This document shows positions 36,954 to 50,698 of a stretch of 64,000 bases of DNA, one piece after another. Position 1 is the stretch's first letter, and each line of letters begins with the position of its first letter. Origin of the DNA: Cunninghamella blakesleeana. Lineage: Eukaryota > Mucoromycota > Mucoromycetes > Mucorales > Cunninghamellaceae. Below the pieces are notes generated by a model. That model saw only the letters and a program-made list of their open reading frames with translations. It was not told the origin of the DNA and searched no databases. The stretch lies in assembly GCA_017871115.1 (NCBI GenBank), contig JAFCIZ010000001.1:5003501-5067500 (forward strand), given 5' to 3'. Made by a program: the position numbers and the translations under genes.

Positions 36954-37445
36954 GATTAAATATGAATTAAATATTAATATTTATTTATTAAATAAAATAA
37001 CAAAGAAAAAAAGAAAGAAAAAAAGAACAGGAAAAGAAAAAAACAAATAAATTTATGCATTTTTTTAAAAAAATCCTCGAAACAATAGTAAAAAAAAAAG
37101 GTCGGTGAAACAAAAAAATCAAAACAAAAAATCCAAAAAAAATGACATGATATTATCATCGTTTCCTTATTTTATACCGTTCAGTTTGAAACGGGTCTTT
37201 TTTATTTTTACTATGAATAAAAGTTTATTAATTTATGTTAGATCTATACTATTGATTTGTATTTAACTATTAAAAAATTAGAAGAAAAAAGATTCCTTTT
37301 TTTTGGATACTAATTTGTATTTTTTCTTTCCTTTGTTTTCTTTTTAATTTTTTTGGAAAATCAAAGTTACACATCGATTTCTTTTTCTTTTTCTTTTTTT
37401 TTTTTGTAGTACGATAAAAAAAAAGTCGATTATCAAAAAAAAAAA
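36954..37445. other. divergent promoter, stress protein and CHS7
   Basis: About 490 bp of A/T-homopolymer-rich DNA shared by two divergent genes. It carries AAAAGGTCGGTGAAA at 37097-37111. No gene seen. Confidence 0.6.
37097..37111 (+). promoter_or_regulatory. GGTCGGTG motif upstream of the stress-protein gene
   Basis: AAAAGGTCGGTGAAA, about 145 bp upstream of the stress-protein start. It is the exact reverse complement of the 15-mer upstream of SEC61 (21673-21687). Confidence 0.35.
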
Positions 37446-38695
37446 ATGGTATCATTTAATTTTAAAGCTTTTGAATTTGATGAAATATGTCAAACTGTAG
37501 CTTTAACATTATGCCCACTTATTGGTAAAAATGATGGAAATGAGCCACTATGTTATTCAAGAAATGTAGAATTTGCTAATACACTTATATTTCAGCCAGG
37601 TAAAAAAATAAAAAATAAAAAAATAAAAACCCCATTAAGGATCGGAATTCTAATCATCGTATTATTGTTTAGCCACTTTTATGATCAATATTATCGCCTT
37701 ATGTATGGCAATTGTTATGATTTATCATATTAAAACAAAATATACAGCTGTTGGTAATAAAAAAAAAATCAAAAGAATGATATCATAAAAAATAATAATA
37801 ATTAACCACCTTTTTTTATTAATAGGCCGTAAAGAAATTACAATGTTTTTTCAACTTTATTTAATATCAGTAATCTTTGATATGCTATTGGTTACAAGTA
37901 TTATACCAACAGCATCCATTTTATACCCCGTAAAGGAAAAAAAAAAAAAGAGATGATATCATGATCATTTTTTTTATACTAAATAAACCTCCCTTTTTAT
38001 GTATTTATAGTTTTTTACAGCTGCTCATTTAGGCTTAGGCAGTGCTATTTTTTGGTGCTTGTTATTGAATGGATTTGTTGGCTTTCAATTCGCAGAAGAC
38101 GGTACACCAATCAGTTTGTGGGTAATTTTTTTAAAAAAAGAATTAATGCAAATAAATATATATATATATATATATATACTTTAATATACATCTAAACCTT
38201 TTTTTTATTTTTAATTAAATACATAAGTCAATCCGAATTAGTACCTTTATCGTTTTTTTTATTGTTGGATTCATTTCCTTGGCAACGTTTAATAACCTTG
38301 GACCATTTAATTATGCATCTCCTGTAGGTTTATGGGTTATTTACTTTATATTTAATGGAACAGCGATATTGATATATGTTATATCTCAAGTCTTATTGGT
38401 GATTTATACTTTGGATGATCGATGGGCTCTAGGTGATATCATTTTTAGCGTTCTTTTCTTTTTAACAGGACAAGTTACTATGTTTGTATTTTCAGTCTCC
38501 TTATGTGAAGAAATGAAACATTATTTAGATGGATTATCTTTTGGCAGCGCATTTAATTTATTGGCGGTGATGATGGTTTATAAATACTGGGATTCAATCA
38601 CAAAAGAAGATTTAGAGTTCTCTATTGATGCTAAACAACAAGAATGGCAAACTCTATTAATAGATGATCATGATAAAAAAAAGAATTCCTTTTAA
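37446..38695 (+). CDS. CHS7: Chs7, chitin synthase export chaperone
   Basis: Five exons, 37446-37599, 37673-37753, 37826-37929, 38011-38121 and 38228-38695, join in phase to give 305 residues (yeast Chs7 is 316). Family hallmarks are the N-terminal Cys-containing segment [21 protein letters not shown], a series of about seven hydrophobic helices, [20 protein letters not shown], and the late helix pair ending in [19 protein letters not shown]. In yeast Chs7 sits in the ER, folds Chs3-type chitin synthase and lets it exit to the surface. The gene therefore ties to wall synthesis and hyphal growth, as do the Spa2 and MAPK genes elsewhere in the window. It looks intact. Confidence 0.93.
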
Positions 38696-39045
38696 AAAAA
38701 TCAATAGAAATAAAATATGTATATATATATATATATATATATAAATATATATATATTGATTTCACCATCTGACTTTTTTCGGTGTTTAAATTGAAAAGAT
38801 GTCATGAGCCAATTAGTACTAGTTTAAGTTTGAACATATGTGGGTGTGTGTATGTATATGTATGTAGTGTGTGAGAGTATAATTTTTTTTTCTTTTTTGG
38901 ATGATTTTTTTTTTTTTGACATTTAAAAAAGTTTTTTTCATTTCTTTTCTCTTCTTTTTTTCTTTTTTTTTACCCTTTTAATTTTTTTTAAAAAAACAAT
39001 TTGAACAATTACTTTTATTATTATAAAATAAATATTTATATTAAT
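38696..39045. other. intergenic, promoter of the 112-residue gene
   Basis: TA tract at about 38718-38755, a GTGTGTGTATG stretch, and TTTTTTCGGTGTTTAAA at 38774-38790, the reverse of the motif upstream of the Mcp1-like gene. T-runs precede the start. No further gene seen. Confidence 0.55.
38774..38790 (-). promoter_or_regulatory. CACCGA motif, reverse orientation
   Basis: TTTTTTCGGTGTTTAAA shares the 12-mer TTTAAACACCGA (other strand) with the site at 4756. It is about 255 bp upstream of the 39046 gene. Confidence 0.3.
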
Positions 39046-39384
39046 ATGGCTGTCATGTTTCGACCTTTAAGATTATTTACTAATGATATTAGTAAAAAAT
39101 CCAAAGGATCAGCAAAAAATCCAAGAAAAAAACAAAACTTACAAGTTACTATAAGTAAAGAACCTCCAACTATTTTATATTTTGAACGATCACAAGATGA
39201 ACAATGCTGTGAATGTATATTTGATCCATTGGTTTTACATGATGAAGAAAAAGATCATCCTGATTTATTTGCAAAAAATCCAAAACCATGGCAAAAATAC
39301 CCATACTGTAGCGAATCTTCTTCGTTTTCAGCGGACAATAATCTCATCAAAAAAATCATTTCAGTGATGAGAATTAAATCTTAA
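39046..39384 (+). CDS. small basic protein of 112 residues, unknown
   Basis: Single-exon frame starting at the first true ATG (the frame is open further upstream only through a TTG codon). The N-terminus MAVMFRPLRLFTND is arginine-bearing and could be a short mitochondrial presequence. Next come a Lys-rich stretch (KKSKGSAKNPRKKQN), VTISKEPPTILYFERSQDEQ, a CCEC cluster at about 65, acidic LHDEEKDHPD and KPWQKYPYC. Its balanced composition contrasts with the flanking AT repeats, which supports a real gene. I do not recognise the family. The CCEC cluster plus one further Cys could bind metal. Confidence 0.65.
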   Translation: MAVMFRPLRLFTNDISKKSKGSAKNPRKKQNLQVTISKEPPTILYFERSQDEQCCECIFDPLVLHDEEKDHPDLFAKNPKPWQKYPYCSESSSFSADNNLIKKIISVMRIKS

Positions 39385-40225
39385 GTGTGTTACCATAACA
39401 ATATACCTAGGTCCCCTTCCCTTTAAAAAAAAAAAGCTAAACAACAATAATAACAAACTTTACTCTTTTTTAATCAATAAGCATTTCAGTACATACATTT
39501 TTTACTCCATTCAGCATCATCATATCTTAATATCTCTTTCTATTTTCTTTTTTTTGTAAATATAATAATAAAAATATTTTTAATTTTTTTTACAACTGAC
39601 TTTTTTCTCATGATAATTTTTTACTTAAAATCTTCACTAAGGAAACTGTGTGTAACTGTTTCTACTTTGTGATATAACACGTTGTACTGATTTAAACTTA
39701 AGGATAAACTATGATTCTGTTTATTTATTTATTGGTTTATATATAAAACGGTTGTGTAATTGTTTTATAAAACAAATTGAATATATATCAAATTGCTTAG
39801 AATATACATATATATACAATATTGAAATGCTGATTTGAGGTTTTTAGGTAATTGGTTTAAAAAGTGATCACTATTCAAAAAATCCCACGTGACTTGTTTA
39901 AAGATCAACCTTTTTTTTTTTTTTCTTAAAAAAAAAGCCTACTGACTCTACCTTTCCTTTCCTTTTCTTTATTAAATAAGAAAACAAAAAAAAAAAATAA
40001 ACAAATACACGCACATATATATTATTTGTCTTATATATAATCAAAATAGGGGAGAGGTTATTTTTTATTACTCTCTTTTTTTTTTTTTTTTTTTTTTCAT
40101 TCAGAAAAAAAGGTGAATTATATAAATACAAAACATATAAAAAAGATCTATCTTTTTATTCATATACTTATACTTTTTTTTTTCTTAAATATATATTTAT
40201 TATTGTAGGCACTTTGTAATTTATC
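39385..40225. other. 840-bp gene-free stretch before the SET gene
   Basis: Contains several long T-runs and near-mirror poly-T/poly-A blocks (39910-39935). The last 200 bp before 40226 are pyrimidine-rich and probably promoter/5' UTR. No gene recognised. Confidence 0.55.
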
Positions 40226-42248
40226 ATGTCAGATACCCATGCATCTTGTTTAATCGATGTTACTAACAAGTCTACCGTTATTGATATAAAAAAAGAATCG
40301 CTGGATATGAATACCTCAGATCTTTCTCTAAGTATTCAAAACGATAGTAATAATCATATCAAGACTATACCAACCAAAATGGAAGATCTAGATCAAGCTA
40401 TACCTTTTTCTTCTTCTTCTTCTTCGTCAACGACATCTACAGTTTCTTCACCTCTATCAGAAAGTAGTAGTACCCATAGTCTTACTTGCAATATGGAACA
40501 TACTCATATAAACTCAACATCATTAGAAACCACTAATAATAATTATAACAATAATAATAGCAATAATAATGATACATCAATTGAATCCATACCTAAGAAT
40601 AACAACGATAATGATAATAATAATAATAGTATTACCCATAACAACAAAAAAATAAAATCGGCTGCAGTTAATGATGGTCATAGTTGGTGTAGATATTGTG
40701 GATGTTTAAATAGTAGTCGTTGGCGTACTAGTCCTTTTGGATCAAAAACGTATGTATTTTCTTTAAAAATAATAATAGAACTAGAAATAGAAATAGAAAT
40801 AGAATAGAAAAGAATAGTGGCTAATTGTTTGTTGTTGTTTTTATTGGACTATCATGAATAGATCATGCAACAAGTGCTTTTTTCGTCATCAAAATTGTGT
40901 AAAAAGGAATAAAGTATGGGAATTGGATTGGGAAACAAATTATTATCCAGAAAGACCTTTAGATGGAGAAAATTTAGAAGATTATCATTTACAGAAACGA
41001 CCCCGTTCCTCATCGCCAAAACCTTTAAAAAAAAAAGAGTCAACAGCACCAACAAAAAAAAACATAATGGGAACCCTCTCCAAATCAACTTTACGTGGCA
41101 ACAAGTCATTTCTTAAAGCTGGCTTATATTCTGGTGAAACTAATAGCAACAATAGTAAAAAAGAGAGCTCTTTATCACATGGATTGAAAAACTTCAAATT
41201 TGAACTTCCTATTCATCATGGACAGTGGATGCTAGAATGTGAGCAAGAATTCCAACTACCTTTAGATATTATAGAAGATTACGAACATGATAGATTATTT
41301 TTATCTGGCAATTCATCAACAAAAAAACCTCCAAGATACATTCGTCTTTTAAATAGTAAGAACTCATATAATTATTTTTTAGGTTTAAAAAAATAGAATG
41401 AGCAATTTGTATTAATTTATCTTCTATTTATTTATTTAAAAAAAAGATGCATTTATTGAGCGAAGACCTCGAAAAGCAGATCAGCAATCTATTTGTCAAT
41501 GTCAGAAGTCAACGGATGATTCTTTAGGGTGTGGTGAAGATTGTTTAAATAGAATGATGTTTATTGAATGTGACCCGGCTACATGCCCCTGTGAAAAGAA
41601 ATGTTCAAATCAACAATTTAGAAAACGAGAAGTAGTTAAAGAATTAGAAATATTTTTAGTAAGTATATTTATATAACAATAGTTTACATTTTATTATTTA
41701 TTTTATTTACTTATTTCATTTGTTTTTATAGACGGAAAGTAGAGGATGGGGTTTAAGAACTTTAGTGCCAATCAAGCAAGGACAATTAATCAGTGAGTAT
41801 TGTGGTGAAATTATAACAGAAAAGACATGCCAGCAACGTATTCAGACGATTTATAGACGTCAAAAAAACTATTACTTTTTAAATTATGATCGGGGTGAAG
41901 TTATTGATGCATGTACAAAAGGATCCGAAGCAAGATTTATTAATCATGGTTGTGATCCTAATTGTCATATTGAAAAATGGTAATATAAAAAATATAGTAT
42001 TGATTAAGAATTATGCAATATTCTTTATTTACAAATACGTATACATTCTTTTTTTTTATTATACTTCAAGGAATCGAGGTGGTGAATATCATTTAGGTGT
42101 ATTTGCGTCCAAGAATATTGAAGCTAACACAGAATTATGTTATGATTACAACTTTTCTTGGTTTGATGATACTGAATCCATTGGTCAAGCATGTTTCTGT
42201 GGTAGTGAAAATTGCCGTGGTTATTTGGGAAAAAAGCATAAAAAGTAA
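40226..42248 (+). CDS. AWS-SET-post-SET histone methyltransferase with N-terminal GATA-like finger
   Basis: Five exons, 40226-40749, 40862-41355, 41447-41658, 41732-41979 and 42071-42248, join in phase to give 551 residues. After a Ser/Asn-rich start comes a zinc finger spanning intron 1: WCRYCGCLNSSRWRTSPFGS, then KTSCNKC, i.e. C-X2-C-X18-C-X2-C, GATA-like with the 18-residue loop of the White Collar class. Downstream are an AWS domain (ICQCQ, CGEDCLNRMMFIECDP, CPCEKKCSNQ), a SET domain (ESRGWGLRT, LISEYCGEII, ARFINHGCDPNC, ELCYDYNFSW) and post-SET (CFCGSENCRGYLG). AWS-SET-post-SET enzymes of the Set2/Ash1/NSD group methylate H3K36. The usual NHSC motif reads NHGC. The exact subgroup is open, with Ash1-like the best guess. 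The GATA-SET pairing could target the enzyme to DNA. Confidence 0.9.
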
Positions 42249-42434
42249 TTTTTTTAATATGAATAAAGTGACTTAAATTTTCAGTGTATGTTACGGAATT
42301 TTAAATTTTCCAATTTTTTAAGTTTTTTTATTTCACAAGTGTTTTATTTTTCTTCCTTTCATTTTGTTATTTTTTTCCTCTATCTTTTTATATTTATTTT
42401 TTATATCCTTTTATAAATATATAGTAACAATATT

Positions 42435-44174
42435 ATGTCTGACGAACAAGACTTTGGAAATCTTTTTGGATCAGAAGACGAAGCCTCTGATATTGATGAT
42501 GAACAATCACAATCTTCTCATCACAGTCAATCACCTCCTCCACGTCAACAAAGAATAATTGAATCTGATGAAGAAAGTGATACCATTATGTATAATAAAC
42601 AGCAAAATAATGTAGATGATTTATTTGGAAGTGACGAGGAAGAAGAAGAACAACCTAAAACACAAAGACGAACTTTAAAGCGCGCTGATAGGTAATATAT
42701 TAAAAATTTGGAAATTAATATTTATATATTAATGTGGAAATAATAGAAGGAAAAGGTCTGAAGTCAATCGATTTATTAATATTAATATTACATTATAATC
42801 ATAATTATAATTATTAGCTTTAAACAGAATATGTCAGAGGATGAAGAAAAAGAGGATTTAGAGGAACCAATACAGGATTCACAGCAAGACGAATATGGAT
42901 ACAATGAATATGAAGAAGAAAGAAAACAGCACCGTGTTGAAGTTGAATTAAATATGCCAGCTTTACCTATACCAACAAGTGTTGATGGAAAAGTATGAAA
43001 AAAAAAAGAAATTGCAATAACGACTATAATAGTAAAAATAATCATAATCACACATTAATGCTCATATATATATAATTGTTTTATTATAAAATTATATTAT
43101 TCTATAGTATTATTTAGCAAAATTACCGCGATTTTTGGATATAAATTTACGACCTTTTGATCCTACTACCTTAGAATTAGAAGTACCAGAAGATGTAACA
43201 GAAACTGAACAATTAGAATCTATTAGACAACAAGTAGAATCTACTATTCGTTGGCGCCAACGTATAGATGAGAATGGTGCTGAAGTAAAAAATCAATATT
43301 ATTACAATAATTTTGTAAAAAAAAAAAAAACTAGATAAATATGACCATTGACCATCCATTTTATTATTCCCATTATCAATCTTTTATATATATATAGACA
43401 ATAGAATCAAATTCGCATTTCGTGGAATGGGAAGATGGAACAAAATCATTAATGATTGGACAAGAATGTTTTGATGTCGTGACAAAAACTATGCAAGGAA
43501 AAGAGTATACATTTTTATTAGCCCACCAAACCTCATCTGGGGTATTAGAAAGTCATACTCAATTCACGGATCACATGACATTCCAGCCCAGTGCAGTACA
43601 AAGTTTAACACATCGTCATTTAACAGCACATATTGCTAATAAACATGTCAAACAAACACGTACTAAGATGTTTTATACTGAATCTGATCCTGAAAAACAA
43701 AAACAAGAATTAGAAGCTCAAGAAAATGAAAGATTACGTGCTGCAAAGAAATTAGAAAATCAACGAAGAAGAACAGACATTCAATTCAATACAAATACTT
43801 CCACTCGATTCAGAGATTTTGATTATGGAGATGATGAAGAATTAGAGGAAGATGTACATGGTGGATCAGCAACATCAAGAAGAAATGGAGGGTATACTGG
43901 TGGTCGTAGTGGTAATAGATATGATGAAGATTTTGTTGTAGATGATGAAGAATATGATGAAGAAGAAGAAAAGCGAATGGAACAAAGATTATCTCATGTT
44001 AAACAAAGTGGTATGAGTAAATATAAACGTAAATATTCTGATGAAGAAGAGGAGGAAGAGGAAGAAGATGTGGAAGAAGTGGAAGATATTAATGACGATG
44101 ATGAAGAAGAAGAAGTTATAGTAAGACGAACAAAGAGAAGACATTTAGAAAGCGATGAAGATGATGATGAATAA
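42435..44174 (+). CDS. LEO1: Leo1, Paf1 transcription elongation complex subunit
   Basis: Four exons, 42435-42691, 42818-42992, 43108-43284 and 43398-44174, join in phase to give 461 residues. The N-terminal half is acidic (FGNLFGSEDEASD, DLFGSDEEEEE). The conserved Leo1 core follows: RVEVELNMPALPIPTSVDGK, YYLAKLPRFLDINLRPFDP, VESTIRWRQRIDENG, SNSHFVEWEDGTKSLMIGQE and HLTAHIANKHVKQTRTKMF. The tail is again acidic and basic blocks (EEEEEEEEDVEEVED, RRTKRRHLES). Leo1 works with Paf1, Ctr9, Cdc73 and Rtf1 on RNA polymerase II, promoting H2B ubiquitination and H3K4/K36 methylation. Having a SET methyltransferase gene just upstream on the same strand is suggestive but may be chance. Confidence 0.94.
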
Positions 44175-44332
44175 AATCCTTATTTATTATATTTTTGTAA
44201 AAAAAAAAAAAAAGTAAATAAAATAAATAAATAATAAAAACAATTAATGCATCATTACACATTCTTGTTTACTATTATATATATATATATATATATATAC
44301 ATATTATATTTATTTGTTTATATGAAAGTAAA

Positions 44333-44370
<38 letters not shown>

Positions 44371-44702
44371 TTAAAAAATAAAAAATAAAAAATGTAAAAT
44401 GTAAAATAAATAACGATCATAAACATATACATAAACGTTATTTTTCTTTATCATTTTAAATTAATGGATCTAAAGGATTTTCATTATAGGGCTAAAAAAC
44501 TGGGTTTGAATTTTCTTGCCGCATTACAAATGCCGGACCATCAATTTTATAAACACGTAATCCATTCTTTTTTTTTAATTATTTTTATATTCTACAAGTT
44601 TCGTTTAGTTTCTTTTCTTTCTTTCTCTTTTTCTTTTTCTTTTTTCATTTTTTTTATTTTTATTTTATTTTACTTTATTGAATATATTTACACAATTGCA
44701 TC
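44175..44702. other. promoter region of CDC48
   Basis: Microsatellites (TA at 44277-44300, ATT at 44335-44366), a reverse AATGCGG site at 44519-44525 and a T-rich tract before the CDC48 ATG. An apparent 97-codon frame here runs across the CDC48 start in another frame and is not convincing. Confidence 0.55.
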
Positions 44703-48258
<3,556 letters not shown>

Positions 48259-49933
48259 AATAATATTAAAATATAAAATAAAAATAAAAAAAATCGATCA
48301 CACACAACATCTATATTCACAATAACACACAAACACACCTTAATGTAGTATGAACCTTCCCTATCCTTTTTAGTTTCTATATTATTTTTATTTTTTTACT
48401 TATACATATGTTTAACACCATATATATATATATATATATATATACATAAATATATATATTTTTTTTATCTATTACTTATTCTTTGTTCATTTTATTTTCT
48501 TCTAAGTTTTTCTTTTTATATAAAAATATTGAAATAAAGCAAGCTTATACATTATATTAGGATTTTTTGACAATAAAAAAAATTAATATTTAGTAATCTA
48601 TGCGTAAGGTCCAAAAAATCCTAGATTTAAATATTAAAAAGGGAAAAATTTATATACTATATACTCTTACAAAAAAATATATATTATATATTCAACTTTT
48701 TAAATAAACTACAAGTGATCTTTCTAATAAATTATATATACAACACCTACATATTTGTCATATAGGGACCCTATTCTATAAACATTAGTAGCAATTGAAA
48801 TACAGTCAACCTAAAAATTTGTAAGAAAAAACAGCTTTACAAGTTTATTCAATTGACAGTAACAACAAAATATATTAATATATGAAATATTAGCCACTAT
48901 TTACGAAAAATCATAATTGGTGATAATTTGCATTACGACGGTTTTACTCAATCTGGCTTTGAGTTATCACACAATACTTACCTACACCATGTCCTTTACT
49001 TCCAGTTCAAAATATATATGAGATAATATATCATTATTATACTTTAATAAAAATATAAAAATAATATAATTCTATTCTTTGCGATTTAAATTATCCTATG
49101 ATACATGGTCTTATAATATATAAATAAATAAAGATATAAAAGACAATGCTTAGAGTACCAATTGAAATTTAAATGATGAAATTCCGGGGTAATCTCTTTC
49201 AATTTTTTTTAGTTGTAAATAATCATTTTTTACTTTGAAAAATAAATGTTTTTTCTTTAATTTTAGCACTTTCTATTGACAAATCAACATAATAAAATAA
49301 TACCAAGCTGCTCCTTATAGCGTATATTTAAATAAATTTTATTTACAATACTGATATTATTTTTTTATTTTATTTTATATCTTTTAAATTAATATAGAGC
49401 TTCTGTTATGTATATTAGTATGAATTTCTATATCTCCTTCATATACCTTTCCAATATTTCATTCATGACAACCCTAACACTTATAACGGCCAACAAACTA
49501 CTTATAATGAGTATACTTTCACCAATGATTTCAGTGAAAATAGTAGATTTTAAAACTTCGGCAATAAGCTCTTTAATGATAGTTGGTAGTTCTTTCGTCT
49601 AAACCAAATTCTTTAATATATTCACTAGCAAATGAATAACATGTATAAGTAGTGTTTATTATACCTGCTGTAAGGGTATTTGATATTGAAAAGCTTCTAT
49701 TTGAAGGAGTTAATTTTTTGAATCATTTTTCAAGTCTTCTTTTTTCCTTTTAAACAACAGTAGGATGCTTGTACTGTAATATCATAATTTTAATATGAAT
49801 TAGGTTATTTCCATAGTAATGGGTGCAGCCTTCTTTTTACATTATATTTGTTTTCTTTATTTTTTTGTTGCTGTTATTGCTGCTATTGATATCGGAGATT
49901 GTAAATAAAATAACACTTTTCGAGCATGAATAA

Positions 49934-49969
<36 letters not shown>

Positions 49970-50698
49970 GTATAATTTGTATATAATAAAATACTTATAG
50001 ACAAAACTATAGCTTTAAACCACACATAATAAAAAAAACAACCAAACAAGGCTAACACAAAGTATATTGTTTCAAATAGGGTTTGTTAATTCAATTGATC
50101 AAGAGTTGTAGATTGAGTATTAATAATTCTTAAATATAATGTTAAAATAAATAAAAAATGTAAATTAAACGAAAAATGAAGTTCTTTATATATATAAAAG
50201 AGAATAGATTAAGAAAACTTTTTCATTTGCATTTTCGTCAAACCTTATGGTATGTGCAGTTTTATCTTTTATTTTTGCATAGAAATTTTTTTATAATACA
50301 AAATATATGGAAATCATAAAGGCATAGTAACACAATAGTAACTAAAAATAGAAAAATCCCAACTTCTATTGTCATTGTAACTAAATGTGTAAGCTAACTG
50401 TTTTATTTTGAATATTTTTGTTAGTAATATTATGATTTAAAGGTAAGATTATGACTTTTATTAAGTAAAATAATAAAACTAATAATAAGGGAAAGAAAGA
50501 GGGTATATAATATATATATAAATATATATATATGTATAATTAGGTACTAAATGATTAAATATTAAAGAGATAAAAGATATATATATAAAATTATGTATGA
50601 TTTTGTTAATATTATAATTATTTATATTAGTATAAGTTTTATTATTTTATAATGTAATTATTATTATTATTTTGTTTTCTTTTTCTTATTCTTGACGT
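48259..50698. other. 2.4-kb gene-poor stretch downstream of CDC48
   Basis: No gene recognised. It holds a TA tract at 48420-48442 and another at 49937-49966, an imperfect inverted repeat at 48558-48623, and a block at about 48900-49600 that is less repetitive than its surroundings and has short open stretches broken by stops. The block could be a decayed gene or mobile element, but no family match was seen. Confidence 0.5.
48558..48623. repeat. imperfect inverted repeat
   Basis: TAGGATTTTTTGAC (48558-48571) and GTCCAAAAAATCCTA (48609-48623) pair over about 14 bases with one bulge, around a 37-nt AT-rich loop. It could form a hairpin or be the ends of a very short relic element. Confidence 0.6.

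Noticed and set aside
37446..37733. CHS7 first exon read as a 95-residue stand-alone protein
   Set aside because: The frame runs into intron sequence after TTTCAGCCAG. Splicing to 37673 restores the Chs7 helix series.
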